A stretch of DNA of 64,000 bases from Oscillospiraceae bacterium (GCA_017468365.1 JAFUIS010000010.1:62001-126000); one strand, 5' to 3'; numbered from the stretch's first letter, positions 24,147 to 33,189 are shown. Notes: generated by a model not told the origin, from the sequence alone. A program made the numbers and translations.

Positions 24147-24644
24147 TTATCCTATGCGGTTTTTTATGAAATTTATAACTTCTTTCCGGTCAATGCCGAG
24201 TACCCAGGCGAATTCGCCGTAAAGAAGTTTTTCGGCTCTTTGCATTATTGCTTCATCGGTGCTGCGAAGCTTTTTACCCCTTTCCGCAAGCTCCTTTTTA
24301 TGAAGATAAAGGCTTCGGATGAGAACGGCAATGTCTTTTCGGACCCCGCCTTCAAGAAGATTCCGGAAGGTTTCGATTCTTTCCTTGTCGTCTCTGATCC
24401 ACTCCGCTTCGGAATTCGGAAGGGTGTCGATTATTTCAAGCACCTCCGCTTCGGAAAGAAGCTCCCTTGCGCGGGAAGCAAAAGCCGGGCTGTCAACGGG
24501 AACGGAAAGGCTGGAGCGAAGGTCAAAAACCGGCTGGAGAATATAATACTCCTTTTTGCCGCTTCCGTAATCGCGGGCGCAAATATCGTCAACGCGGCAT
24601 ACTCCGCTGGCACCGTAAACAAAAACATGACCTTTTTCCAACAT
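24147..24644 (-). CDS. CarD family transcriptional regulator
   Basis: A 165-residue protein. ATG 24644 is preferred over 24662 because AAGGAA lies eight bases before it. The N-terminal Tudor-like RNA-polymerase-interaction domain starts MLEKGHVFVYGASGVCRVDDI, with KKEYYILQPVF following. The C-terminal helical domain holds the conserved W in SEAEWIRDDKERIETFRNLLEGG and a KKELAERGKKLRSTDEAIM helix, as in CarD/CdnL proteins that stabilise open promoter complexes. It is monocistronic with an extended -10 promoter. Confidence 0.9.
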   Translation of the reverse strand: MLEKGHVFVYGASGVCRVDDICARDYGSGKKEYYILQPVFDLRSSLSVPVDSPAFASRARELLSEAEVLEIIDTLPNSEAEWIRDDKERIETFRNLLEGGVRKDIAVLIRSLYLHKKELAERGKKLRSTDEAIMQRAEKLLYGEFAWVLGIDRKEVINFIKNRIG

Positions 24645-24721
24645 CAAAATCGTTCCTTTCATTGCGGTTTTGTCAGAACTTGTGCGGCATAACGATGAAA
24701 AGCAAAACTTTTCACAATCAG

Positions 24722-24750
24722 ATTATATCACATTTAGACAAAAATTGTCA
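24722..24750 (-). promoter_or_regulatory. Promoter of the CarD-like gene
   Basis: On the minus strand TGACAA (24750-24745), 17 bases, TATAAT (24727-24722), with TG one base before the -10. Confidence 0.65.
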
Positions 24751-24793
24751 TAGCCTTTTTTCACAAAAGAAAGAAAAAATTTGATGGAAAACC

Positions 24794-25372
24794 TTATATT
24801 AAAGCCTCAAAAAGCCCGTCGCGGTTACAAAAGAAAAGAAACTTCCCTTTTCCCGAAAAACAAAAACGCACCTCGGGGTTTTGTTCAGGATAAAGCTTTT
24901 TTATCTGCACCCCGTCATAGGTGACATAAGCGGCGAAAGAGATGTAATGTTCCTTTGTCATGGGGTGCAGAAAACGGATAAAAAGGTCGCCCTCAGGGCG
25001 CTCGATTTCAAAAAGTTCCGCCTCGGCTTTTTCGGGAATAAGTGCGGGAAGATTTATTCCGCAGCAGGAAAAAGCGCCTTCGCCCATGGAAAAAACGACG
25101 TTTCCGCAAACGGGACAGACGTAAAACTTCATTTTTGCGATATTTCCGCCGCGGTTTTTGTTGACAATGTTTTCGCCGGAAAGAAGTTCCGCCACCGAAA
25201 CCCCAAGGGCTTTTGAAAGCGGCTCAAGAAGAGTTATATCCGGAAGTCCGCGCTCCGTTTCCCATTTTGAAACGGTTTTATCAGAAACGGAAATAATTTC
25301 GCCAAGCTGCTTTTGGGTAAGGTTTTTGTTTTCCCGAAGTTCCTTTATTGTTCGCCCTTTTATATACGGCAT
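24794..25372 (-). CDS. XRE-type HTH regulator fused to a desulfoferrodoxin-like domain
   Basis: A 192-residue protein starting at ATG 25372 behind AAAGGAGCTGA. Residues 1-60 are a Cro/C1 helix-turn-helix (TIKELRENKNLTQKQLGEII, SVSDKTVSKWETERGLPDI). A CPVCGNVVFSMGEGAFSCCG metal-binding knuckle follows near residue 84. The C terminus resembles superoxide reductase/neelaredoxin: HPMTKEHYISFAAYVTYDG and a final CNRDGLFEAL where SOR has CNxHGLW. The histidine of that last motif is Asp here, so enzymatic activity is doubtful and a redox- or metal-sensing role is more likely. Read as a regulator. Confidence 0.8.
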   Translation of the reverse strand: MPYIKGRTIKELRENKNLTQKQLGEIISVSDKTVSKWETERGLPDITLLEPLSKALGVSVAELLSGENIVNKNRGGNIAKMKFYVCPVCGNVVFSMGEGAFSCCGINLPALIPEKAEAELFEIERPEGDLFIRFLHPMTKEHYISFAAYVTYDGVQIKKLYPEQNPEVRFCFSGKGKFLFFCNRDGLFEALI

Positions 25373-25528
25373 AAAAATCAGCTCCTTTTCTGATTTTAAG
25401 GTTAACACGAAAAGATGAAAGCATCAACCTTCTTAAAGTAGAATCGGATTGTTTTTTGGAAAAACAAACCAAAATCCTCTTTTTTTGAAATATAAGGGTG
25501 CCAATGGGTATAATTTTATAAAAAACTA

Positions 25529-25557
25529 TTGCAAAAAAGGCAAAAATACTTTATTAT
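25529..25557 (+). promoter_or_regulatory. Promoter of efp
   Basis: TTGCAA at 25529-25534, 17 bases, TATTAT at 25552-25557, about 50 bases before the ATG. Confidence 0.65.
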
Positions 25558-25607
25558 TGATAGTGTAAAAAATGCGCTATTGCGCTTCATTTTAGGAGGT
25601 TTAACTT

Positions 25608-26165
25608 ATGGTTTCTGCAGGCGATTTCAGAAACGGTGTTACTTTTGACGATAACGGTGATGTATATCAGATCATCGAATTCCAGCACGTAAAACCCGGC
25701 AAAGGTGCTGCATTTGTACGTACCAAAATCAGAAACGTTATTTCCGGCGCAGTAGTAGAGCGCACTTTCAACCCTACCGATAAATTCCCCACCGCATTTA
25801 TCGAGAGAAAAGAAATGTCCTACAGCTACACCGACGGCGATCTTTATTACTTCATGGATCCCGAAACTTTTGAACTTATCCCGATCGAAGAAAACCTTCT
25901 CGGCGATTCCTTCAAATTCTGCAAAGAAGAAGACGTTTGCCGTATCCTTTCTTACAAAGGAAAAGTATTCGGCCTTGAAGCTCCCAACTTCGTAACCCTC
26001 GAAGTTACCGAAACCGAGCCCGGCGTAAAAGGCGATACCGCAACCAACGTTACCAAACCCGCAGTTGTTGAAACCGGCGCAAACGTAAAAGTTCCGCTCT
26101 TCATCAACGAAGGCGACAAGATCCAGATCGACACCAGAACCGGTGAATATATCGGTAGAGCATAA
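25608..26165 (+). CDS. efp: Elongation factor P
   Basis: A 185-residue translation factor that rescues ribosomes stalled on polyproline. The KOW-like N domain contains [23 protein letters not shown] with the loop Lys that is modified in some bacteria. The OB domains follow ([73 protein letters not shown]), ending in the standard signature. A GGAGGT site precedes the start. An acidic Cys-rich protein gene follows after 43 bases. Confidence 0.98.
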   Translation: MVSAGDFRNGVTFDDNGDVYQIIEFQHVKPGKGAAFVRTKIRNVISGAVVERTFNPTDKFPTAFIERKEMSYSYTDGDLYYFMDPETFELIPIEENLLGDSFKFCKEEDVCRILSYKGKVFGLEAPNFVTLEVTETEPGVKGDTATNVTKPAVVETGANVKVPLFINEGDKIQIDTRTGEYIGRA

Positions 26166-26208
26166 TTTAAAAACCATCGACCAGCCTAAACGGCAAAGGA
26201 GAAAAATC

Positions 26209-26634
26209 ATGACTATTGCTGAAAAAGTTGCACACCTCAAAGGCCTTATGGAAGGTCTCAACTGCGATGACAAAGTTCTCAACGCTATCGTTGACATCCT
26301 TGAAGACCTCGCATATGATGTAGAAGACGTTCAGGACGCTCTTGCAGAAGTCGGCGAACAGGTCGAACTCATCGACGAAGATCTCGAATCTCTCGAAAAC
26401 GATTACTATGAATTCGACGACGAAGATTGCGACTGCGATTGCTGCTGCGACGATGACGATTGCGACTGCGACTGCTGCTGCGATGACGACGATCTCTATG
26501 AAGTAGAGTGCCCCGCTTGCGGCGAAGTTATCTGCATTGACGGCTGCATCGTTGACGAAGGCGAAATGGATTGCCCCAACTGCGGCGAACATCTCGAATT
26601 CGACATGGACGAAGAAGAGGAAGACGAAGAATAA
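26209..26634 (+). CDS. CD1247-like acidic protein with Cys/Asp cluster and zinc ribbon
   Basis: A 141-residue very acidic protein. ATG 26209 follows AAAGGAG; an upstream in-frame start at 26143 overlaps efp and is rejected. Residues 1-65 are a conserved helical domain (VAHLKGLMEGLNCDDKVLNA, IVDILEDLAYDVEDVQDAL) known from Clostridia as the CD1247 N-terminal domain. Residues about 68-95 are two tandem units of alternating Asp and Cys (DCDCDCCCDDDD twice). The end is a zinc ribbon with CPACGEVICIDG and CPNCGEHLEF. The Cys/Asp block suggests extra metal binding. Function is unknown; it probably co-transcribes with efp. Confidence 0.78.
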   Translation: MTIAEKVAHLKGLMEGLNCDDKVLNAIVDILEDLAYDVEDVQDALAEVGEQVELIDEDLESLENDYYEFDDEDCDCDCCCDDDDCDCDCCCDDDDLYEVECPACGEVICIDGCIVDEGEMDCPNCGEHLEFDMDEEEEDEE

Positions 26635-26688
26635 TCTTCCCCGCCAAAAAAAGTTAATGGGCGCATTGCGCTTGTTATAAAAACCAAA

Positions 26689-26830
26689 TAGTTTCGGGGC
26701 AGGGTGAGATTCCCTACCGGCGGTGAAGCGGTTTTATCCGATAAGTCCGAGAGCCTTTTTGGCAGAGCGGGTCAGAATCCCGTACCGACGGTGTGTGCAT
26801 AATTTTTGCATGAGTCCGGATGGCGAAACT
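26689..26830 (+). promoter_or_regulatory. FMN riboswitch (RFN element)
   Basis: Stem P1 is GTTTC with GAAAC. The conserved arms are all present: GGGGCAGGGTGAGATTCCC, TACCGGCGGTGAA, AGTCCGAGAGCC, the CAGAATCCCGTACCGACGGT block, and AGTCCGGATGGCG. It precedes ribU, so high FMN should stop riboflavin uptake. Confidence 0.97.
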
Positions 26831-26844
26831 GCGTAAAGAAATCA

Positions 26845-26876
26845 AACCCCGTGCATGAATTTGTACGGGGTTTTTC
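26845..26876 (+). terminator. Expression-platform terminator of the FMN riboswitch
   Basis: AACCCCGTGCA pairs with TGTACGGGGTT and is followed by TTTTT. It lies 15 bases after the aptamer. Confidence 0.88.
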
Positions 26877-26941
26877 TTTTTGCGATTTTGCCTTCTTTTA
26901 AGAAACTGTTCACACTATTTTCAAAAAGAAGGGGTATCATT

Positions 26942-27505
26942 ATGAACACAAAAAAACTTACAACTCTCGGCGTACTTGCGGCTTGCTCCATCGTTCTTGT
27001 CGCATTCATCCACTTCCCGATTTTCCCGGCGGTATCTTTCCTTGAATATGACCCGGCGGATATTCCGATACTCATCGGAACCTTCCTTTTCGGACCCATC
27101 TGGGGTGCGGTACTTACCGTTATTGTTTCTGTTATTCAGGGAATGACCGTTTCTGCTCAAAGCGGTGTTTACGGAATCGTGATGCATATCATTGCAACCT
27201 GCGCTTTCACCATTGTTGCGGGCACTATCTATAAACGCAAAAAGACCAAAAAAGGCGCTCTTATCGCAATCGTTTGCGGTGTTGCCGCAATGGTAATCGT
27301 TATGTATCCCGCAAACCTTCTTCTCACCCCCATTTATCTCAACGCAATGGCGGGCATGGAAATGGAAGCGGCAAGCGGAATGGTAAAAAGCCTTATGCCG
27401 TTCATTCTTCTCTTTAACCTCACCAAAGCCGGAATCAACGGCGCGGTAACTTATCTTATCTATAAACGCATCCATAAGCTTTTCAACAAGCTCAACCTTA
27501 CTTAA
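26942..27505 (+). CDS. ribU: Riboflavin ECF transporter S component RibU
   Basis: A 187-residue, six-helix substrate-capture subunit of an ECF transporter. The start ATG 26942 follows AGAAGGGG. RibU features are the N-terminal MNTKKLTTLGVLAA, the FPIFPAVSFLEYDPADIPILIGTF signature that lines the riboflavin site, and GPIWGAVLTVIVSVIQG. It needs the shared ECF ATPases and T component, which are not in the window. The FMN riboswitch directly upstream independently supports riboflavin or FMN as substrate. Confidence 0.95.
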   Translation: MNTKKLTTLGVLAACSIVLVAFIHFPIFPAVSFLEYDPADIPILIGTFLFGPIWGAVLTVIVSVIQGMTVSAQSGVYGIVMHIIATCAFTIVAGTIYKRKKTKKGALIAIVCGVAAMVIVMYPANLLLTPIYLNAMAGMEMEAASGMVKSLMPFILLFNLTKAGINGAVTYLIYKRIHKLFNKLNLT

Positions 27506-27519
27506 AAGGCAGTGATATT

Positions 27520-29838
27520 TTGAAAATCGACCCAAGCTGGCCTTCTCTTTCATCGGAAGAAGCAAAGCGCCTTGCCGAAGAAGGCAAGGCAAACGTTTCG
27601 CCCTCTTCCGCATCAAAAAGCGTAAAACAGATCTGGCTTTCAAATCTTTTTACCTTTTATAATATGCTCAATCTGGTGCTCGCGGCTCTTGTTATAACCA
27701 CGGGCAGTTACCGCAATATGCTGTTTTTGGGCATTGTTATATCGAACTTCCTCATCGGTACCATTCAGGAACTGCGGGCAAAAAAGACTGTTGACAGTCT
27801 TTCGGTGCTCACCGCACCCACCGCAAGAGTCATCCGCGACGGAACCGAGGTGGTCCTTCCCTGCAAAGAGCTGGTTTTGGGAGATGTGGTGCTCATAGGC
27901 GCCGGCGATCAGATAACCGCCGACGCAACGGTGCTCAGCGGCGAAGCAAGACTCAACGAAAGCCTTATCACCGGTGAGTCCGACGCAGTTTTGAAGTCTT
28001 CCGGAGATAAGCTTTTCTCCGGAAGCTTTGTTATAAGCGGAGAATGTGCGGTTTTGCTTACGGCGGTCGGAGCAGAAAGCTATGCCGAGCGCCTTACTGC
28101 CGAGGCAAAAAAACTTAAAACCGCAAAGTCCGTGCTCAAAACCGCCATGATGAACATCATCAAGGGCGTTACGGTTTTTATCGTTCCCATGGGCGTGCTC
28201 ACGTTTATCAACCACTATGTTGACAGGGGTTTTCCCTACGTGGATTCGATGATCCCGACGGTTGCCGCCATGGTCGGAATGATACCCGATGGGCTTTATC
28301 TTCTCACAAGCATGAGTTTTGCGGTGGGCGTTGTGCGCCTTGCTCAAAAGCGCACCCTTACCCAGCAGCTTTATTCCCTCGAATCCCTCGCAAGAGCGGA
28401 CGTTCTTTGCCTTGACAAAACCGGCACCATTACCAGCGGCCGCATGAAAATAAAGGGTACCGTCAGCTTTGAACGCGACGATATCGGCGCCGTTGCCGCC
28501 GAAATTTATTCCGCCGTTCCGGCGGATAACGCCACAGCAAAAGCCATTGTCGAAGCCTTTGGAGAAAGAGATCCTTTCGAAAATCCGGCGCTTAATTTTC
28601 TTCCGTTTTCTTCCGCACTCAAATACGTTGCGGCAGATTTCGGCGGAGAAAACTGTTTTATGCTCGGTGCACCGGAGTTCGTTATGGACGAAAGCTTCGG
28701 TGAAGTTCGCAAAAAAGCCGCGGAATATTCCGCGGACGGAACCCGCGTTCTTGCGCTTTGCCGCGCAAAATTTGACGGAAAATTATACAAAGCGGAAAAA
28801 CCGCTTGGTTTTATACTTATTGAAGACGAAATCCGTCCGAACGTTGCAGAAACTTTTGAATATTTCCGCAAAAACGACGTTTCGATAAAAGTCATAAGCG
28901 GCGATAACCCCGCTGCGGTTTCGGCCATTGCAAAGAAAGCCGGAGTCATAGGCGCGGAAAAATTTATTGACGCTTCGGTGCTTTCGGACGAAGAACTTTC
29001 TGCCGCTGCGGAAGAAAACGTCGTTTTCGGAAGGGTAAGCCCCGAACAGAAACGCGTCATCATCAAGGCGCTTCAAAACTCTGGACACACCGTTGCCATG
29101 ACCGGCGACGGAGTCAACGACGTCCTTGCGTTAAAAGACGCGGACTGTTCCGTTGCAATGGCAAGCGGATCCCAGGCGGCAAGTCACGCTGCGCAGCTTG
29201 TGCTTCTGGATTCGGACTTTTCCGCCATGCCGGAAGTGGTGCTCGAAGGCCGCAGAGTAATAAACAATATCCAAAGGGCGGCTTCGCTTTTTCTTATGAA
29301 AACGATGTACACCTTTGCCCTTACGGCAACTCTTATCTTTGCGCCATTTGCCTATCCCTTTGCGCCCATTCAGCTTACCCTTATCGGCGCGGTGGCGTCT
29401 GGAATTCCGGGCATATTCCTTGCCCTTGAACCGAACTTCAAAAGGGTGCCGAAGCACTTTTTGAGCACCGTGCTCAAAAGAGCGCTCATCGGTGCGGCAA
29501 CTATCTTTTGCGGAATAATGGCGGTGCTCGTTTTCGGAAATGTTCTTGGACTTTCACCTGACGAATGTTCTACCATATGCACTGTCTATACCGGAACGGC
29601 AAGCCTTATGACACTGCTTTGTTCCTGTTTGCCGCTCAATAAGTTCAAGGCGGCAATAGTCCTCGCAAGCACGGTTATCTTTTTTGGCGGCGTTTCGCTT
29701 TTCAGCGGACTTTTCATGCTCGTTCCGCTCACCTCTGCGGGAAGAACGCTTTTGCTTTGTCTTGCGCCGCTTACGTTAATCCAACTTTTGATAAGGAGCG
29801 ATCAGTTACGGAAAGAAAAGATCACAGGGGAAAAATAA
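27520..29838 (+). CDS. P-type cation-transporting ATPase (P2/Exp7-like)
   Basis: A 772-residue pump with a TTG start 14 bases after ribU. Landmarks are the actuator motif ITGESD near residue 150, the TM4 motif VGMIPDGLYLLTSM, the phosphorylation site CLDKTGTITSG near residue 300, DEIRPNVAETFEYF, MTGDGVNDVLALKDADCSVAM and ten predicted helices. PDGL in place of the PEGL of calcium pumps, and no CPx motif, argue against heavy metals; the ion may be Ca2+, Mn2+ or another cation and cannot be fixed from sequence. The next gene overlaps its 3' end. Confidence 0.88.
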   Translation: MKIDPSWPSLSSEEAKRLAEEGKANVSPSSASKSVKQIWLSNLFTFYNMLNLVLAALVITTGSYRNMLFLGIVISNFLIGTIQELRAKKTVDSLSVLTAPTARVIRDGTEVVLPCKELVLGDVVLIGAGDQITADATVLSGEARLNESLITGESDAVLKSSGDKLFSGSFVISGECAVLLTAVGAESYAERLTAEAKKLKTAKSVLKTAMMNIIKGVTVFIVPMGVLTFINHYVDRGFPYVDSMIPTVAAMVGMIPDGLYLLTSMSFAVGVVRLAQKRTLTQQLYSLESLARADVLCLDKTGTITSGRMKIKGTVSFERDDIGAVAAEIYSAVPADNATAKAIVEAFGERDPFENPALNFLPFSSALKYVAADFGGENCFMLGAPEFVMDESFGEVRKKAAEYSADGTRVLALCRAKFDGKLYKAEKPLGFILIEDEIRPNVAETFEYFRKNDVSIKVISGDNPAAVSAIAKKAGVIGAEKFIDASVLSDEELSAAAEENVVFGRVSPEQKRVIIKALQNSGHTVAMTGDGVNDVLALKDADCSVAMASGSQAASHAAQLVLLDSDFSAMPEVVLEGRRVINNIQRAASLFLMKTMYTFALTATLIFAPFAYPFAPIQLTLIGAVASGIPGIFLALEPNFKRVPKHFLSTVLKRALIGAATIFCGIMAVLVFGNVLGLSPDECSTICTVYTGTASLMTLLCSCLPLNKFKAAIVLASTVIFFGGVSLFSGLFMLVPLTSAGRTLLLCLAPLTLIQLLIRSDQLRKEKITGEK

Positions 29839-30377
29839 GATTTGCAAAAGCCGAAGACGTTTCGGCAATGCTTGAAATTTACAGACCCTATGTTGAAAAT
29901 ACCCCTATAACCTTTGAATATGACGTTCCTTCGGAAAAGGAATTTTCCGAAAGGGTCGCGGATATCCAAAAGAAATATCCCTGGATAGTTTATGAAGAAG
30001 AGGGAGAGGTTCTCGGCTATGCCTACGGCGGCCCTGAACATACGAGAGCTGCTTATCAATGGACCGTTGAAACTTCGGTATATGTTTCCGAAAAAGCAAA
30101 AGGAAAAGGAATCGGCACTATTCTTTATGACAAGGTCCTCGATATCCTCAAAAAACAAAATTTCTGCATCTGCTACGTCCTTATTATCGGAAGCAACGGG
30201 GTTTCGCTTAAAATGCACGAAAAATACGGTTTTAAAACCGTCGGTATAAGAAGAAACAGCGGATATAAGCTTGGAGCATGGCACGACGTTGTGGTAATGG
30301 AAAAACAGCTGAACGAATTTTCCGTTCCGCCAAAGCCGATAATCCCGATAGGAGAACTTGATTACGAATTGGAATAA
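29757..30377 (+). CDS. GNAT acetyltransferase, phosphinothricin acetyltransferase-like
   Basis: Up to 206 residues with an uncertain start: the frame opens at TTG 29757 inside the P-type ATPase gene, while a good AAGGAG at 29792 is not followed by a standard start codon. The folded domain begins around KIRFAKAEDVSAMLEIYRPYVENTPITFEYDVPS, which is the PAT/YwnH pattern, with the acetyl-CoA loop EKAKGKGIGTILYDKVL and LIIGSNGVSLKMHEKYGFKTVGI. PAT-like enzymes acetylate amino-acid analogues and similar amines. A hairpin terminator follows. Confidence 0.82.
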   Translation: MSCAAYVNPTFDKERSVTERKDHRGKIRFAKAEDVSAMLEIYRPYVENTPITFEYDVPSEKEFSERVADIQKKYPWIVYEEEGEVLGYAYGGPEHTRAAYQWTVETSVYVSEKAKGKGIGTILYDKVLDILKKQNFCICYVLIIGSNGVSLKMHEKYGFKTVGIRRNSGYKLGAWHDVVVMEKQLNEFSVPPKPIIPIGELDYELE

Positions 30378-30406
30378 AAAAACCCGCCAAACGGCGGGTT
30401 TTTCTG
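30377..30406 (+). terminator. Terminator after the GNAT gene
   Basis: AACCCGCC and GGCGGGTT around AAAC, followed by TTTT. Confidence 0.9.
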
Positions 30407-30495
30407 TTATAATATTGTTCTTAAGAAAATGTTAATAATTTCCCCACTTTTTTCTTAATGCATTTGCTGTTATGATAATATCGGGAGGCGAGAAA

Positions 30496-31188
30496 ATGTA
30501 CAATCTTTTGATTTGCGACGACGACAGGGATATCAGAAATGCCCTTAAAATATATCTTTCCGGCGAAGGCTACCATATCTTTGAGGCGGAAAACGGAAAA
30601 GAAGCCCTTGATATAATGGCGGAAAATGAAATCCACCTTGTGCTTATGGATATAATGATGCCGAAAATGGACGGAGTTTCTGCAACGGCAAAGCTTCGCG
30701 AAAGCAGCAACGCCCCGGTAATTTTTCTTACCGCAAAAAGTGAGGACAGCGACAAAATTCTTGGTCTTACCGCCGGTGCTGACGATTACATAACAAAACC
30801 GTTTAATCCTCTTGAAGTTATTGCAAGGGTAAAAGCCCAGCTTCGCCGCTATGCATATCTTGGCGGAATGGAAAAGAAAGAGGATACCCTTTCCGTCGGC
30901 GGAATCGAACTTGACGACAGCGGAAAAAGCGTCACCCTTAACGGTGAACCGGTTTCGCTCACTCCCACGGAATACGATATCTTAAAACTTTTTATTGAAA
31001 ACCCGGGAAAAGTATTTTCATCAAAGGATATTTACCGCACTGTATGGAGCAGCGATCCTTTGGGTGCCGAAGGCACCATTGCGGTGCATATCCGCCACCT
31101 TCGTGAAAAACTTGAGATAGACCCCGCAAACCCACGGTATCTCAAGGTTGTCTGGGGAAAAGGTTATAAACTGGAGGGTAAAAAATGA
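30496..31188 (+). CDS. OmpR-family response regulator
   Basis: A 230-residue regulator starting at ATG 30496 behind GGGAGGCGAG. The receiver domain (1-115) has the acidic pocket DDD at 8-10, the phospho-acceptor Asp 52 in LMDIMMPKMDG, the switch Thr in FLTAKSED and Lys in ADDYITKPFN. The winged-helix domain includes VSLTPTEYDILKLFIENPGKVFSS and GTIAVHIRHLREKLE, RYLKVVWGKGYKL. It overlaps the histidine kinase gene by four bases (ATGA), so the two form a coupled two-component system. A weak promoter TTCTTA-16-GATAAT is at 30452-30479. Confidence 0.96.
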   Translation: MYNLLICDDDRDIRNALKIYLSGEGYHIFEAENGKEALDIMAENEIHLVLMDIMMPKMDGVSATAKLRESSNAPVIFLTAKSEDSDKILGLTAGADDYITKPFNPLEVIARVKAQLRRYAYLGGMEKKEDTLSVGGIELDDSGKSVTLNGEPVSLTPTEYDILKLFIENPGKVFSSKDIYRTVWSSDPLGAEGTIAVHIRHLREKLEIDPANPRYLKVVWGKGYKLEGKK

Positions 31189-33116
31189 AAAAAATAGCAG
31201 GAAGCCTTTTTCTTAAAATTACAGCTTTCGTTCTTGTCTGCATCCTGACCCCGATTCTTGTGGGTTCGCTTTATTATGCTTCCGAAGCCTATGATGAGGG
31301 CGCCTATTTCGGAAAAGAAGGAAGTTTTTCCACAAGTATCATCTGTCAGAATTTCGTCCAGTCAAGGATGATCGACGTAAGCGATTACGTTTATTGGGAA
31401 GATATAGCCGGACTTGAACGGGACAGATTTTATTTTGACGAAAAGAACTTTGCCTACGCAATTTATGACGAAGACGAAGACCTTGTTATGAGCACCCTTA
31501 AAAGCATCACCGGTAATATTGCCGATGCCGAAGGAAGCTATATTCCCGTAATTGAAGGCTATCCTTTGAGAGAAGTGGACGAAAACGGAAAAGTCACCGC
31601 AGAATATACCGTGACCGGATTTATCCGAAGAAACCTCACTCCCAATGCGGACGGCTATGACGAATATCTTTCGTTCAGCCTTATCAAAAAATACAGCATG
31701 TATTTCATCTATGCGGCTGTCCTTTGCTTCATTGCCTGCTCTGCTCTTTGCATCTATCTCATAGCTTCTTCCGGCTATGACAAGGAGGGAGTCCTTGATT
31801 TCCGCGGAATGAACGCCGTGGATTTTGATATAATGCTTTTCGTTTGCGCCATGGCAATAGGATTTTTGGGCGACGCCCTTATCAATATCCGCTGGGCGGA
31901 TACGGACGTTTATAAAATAGTTATCATATTCCTTCTTCTCGCAGCGCTTACCGCGGTGACCCTTTTGGGAATCATGAGCATTGCAGCCCACCTTAAAACG
32001 AAAAAATGGTGGCACCACACCTTCATCTGGCAATGCGGTTCGCTTATTGCAAAATTTGTCCGCTGGTTCTTCCGCAATATCGGAATCACCTGGAAGCTTG
32101 CCGTAATGCTCGGTGCATACAGCGTTATTATCTATTTCTTCGGAGTTTTCACAAATGCATATCACTTCGGTGTGCTTTCGCTTTTCCTTGCGGTACTTTC
32201 GACCGTTGCCGGAATCTGCATTGCTATGTGGTTCGGTGTCCAGCTTAAAAAGCTTAAACGCGGCGGCGAAGCCATTGCAAACGGCGACTTCGATTACCGT
32301 ATCAACAGCCGCGAACTCTGGCCGATGCTCAGAGGACACGCATATAACCTCAACAGCGCGGCTTTGGGAATGTCAAAGGCCGTTGATGACCGTCTTAAAA
32401 GCGAGCGTTTTAAAACCGAACTTATCACCAACGTAAGCCACGACCTTAAAACCCCGCTGACTTCGATAGTTTCCTACGTCGATCTTCTTAAAAAGGAAGA
32501 GATAGAAAACGAAAACGCAAAGGAATATATCGACGTTATAGACCGCCAGAGCGCGAAGCTCAAAAAACTTACCGAGGATCTTGTTGAAGCGTCGAAGGCT
32601 TCCAGCGGCGCCGTTGCGGTCAACCGCGAACTTCTTAACATCGGCGAGCTTATTAACCAGTCCGTGGGCGAGTTTTCGGAAAAACTCGAAGCGGCGGATA
32701 TCGTTCCGGTGGTCAATCTTCCGGAAGAGGAACTGACCGTTTTCACCGACGGAAGGCTTCTCTGGCGAGTTTTTGACAACCTTATCCAGAATATCATAAA
32801 ATATGCCCAGCCGGGAACAAGGGCCTATTTCGACCTTGCAAACGTCGAGGGAAGGGCGGTGCTCACTATGAGAAACATTTCCCGGGATCCCCTCAACATG
32901 AGCGCTGACGCGCTTATGGAAAGGTTCGTAAGAGGCGATTCTTCCCGAAACAGCGAAGGCAACGGACTTGGACTTTCCATTGCAAAATCCCTTACGGAAC
33001 TTTGCGGCGGAACGTTCGAACTCCGCCTTGACGGCGACCTTTATAAAGTCATCATAACCGTTCCCTGCACGGCGGAAGCTCCTTTGGAAGAAGAACCCGC
33101 CGAAAAAACCGAATAA
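31185..33116 (+). CDS. Sensor histidine kinase
   Basis: A 643-residue kinase. Residues 10-33 form a first helix, then a 140-residue extracellular domain, then about six helices (roughly 170-355), a HAMP-like segment KKLKRGGEAIANGDFDYRIN, a HisKA domain with the phospho-accepting His in TNVSHDLKTPLTSIVSYVDLL near residue 418, and a HATPase with N-box LLWRVFDNLIQNIIKYA and G2 box GNGLGLSIAKSL. The multi-helix membrane part suggests sensing within or at the membrane. Partner is the regulator directly upstream. Signal unknown. Confidence 0.94.
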   Translation: MKKIAGSLFLKITAFVLVCILTPILVGSLYYASEAYDEGAYFGKEGSFSTSIICQNFVQSRMIDVSDYVYWEDIAGLERDRFYFDEKNFAYAIYDEDEDLVMSTLKSITGNIADAEGSYIPVIEGYPLREVDENGKVTAEYTVTGFIRRNLTPNADGYDEYLSFSLIKKYSMYFIYAAVLCFIACSALCIYLIASSGYDKEGVLDFRGMNAVDFDIMLFVCAMAIGFLGDALINIRWADTDVYKIVIIFLLLAALTAVTLLGIMSIAAHLKTKKWWHHTFIWQCGSLIAKFVRWFFRNIGITWKLAVMLGAYSVIIYFFGVFTNAYHFGVLSLFLAVLSTVAGICIAMWFGVQLKKLKRGGEAIANGDFDYRINSRELWPMLRGHAYNLNSAALGMSKAVDDRLKSERFKTELITNVSHDLKTPLTSIVSYVDLLKKEEIENENAKEYIDVIDRQSAKLKKLTEDLVEASKASSGAVAVNRELLNIGELINQSVGEFSEKLEAADIVPVVNLPEEELTVFTDGRLLWRVFDNLIQNIIKYAQPGTRAYFDLANVEGRAVLTMRNISRDPLNMSADALMERFVRGDSSRNSEGNGLGLSIAKSLTELCGGTFELRLDGDLYKVIITVPCTAEAPLEEEPAEKTE

Positions 33117-33121
33117 ACCCC

Positions 33122-33157
33122 CAAAATGCCGCCTTTACCAAAAAGGCGGCATTTTTT
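33122..33157 (+). terminator. Terminator of the two-component operon
   Basis: AAATGCCGCCTTT pairs with AAAGGCGGCATTT followed by a T-run. Confidence 0.92.
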
Positions 33158-33160
33158 TGC

Positions 33161-33189
33161 TTGTTTTCATCTGTGAGGGGGGATATAAT
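33161..33189 (+). promoter_or_regulatory. Promoter of the CBS-domain gene
   Basis: TTGTTT at 33161-33166, 17 bases, TATAAT at 33184-33189. Confidence 0.7.
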
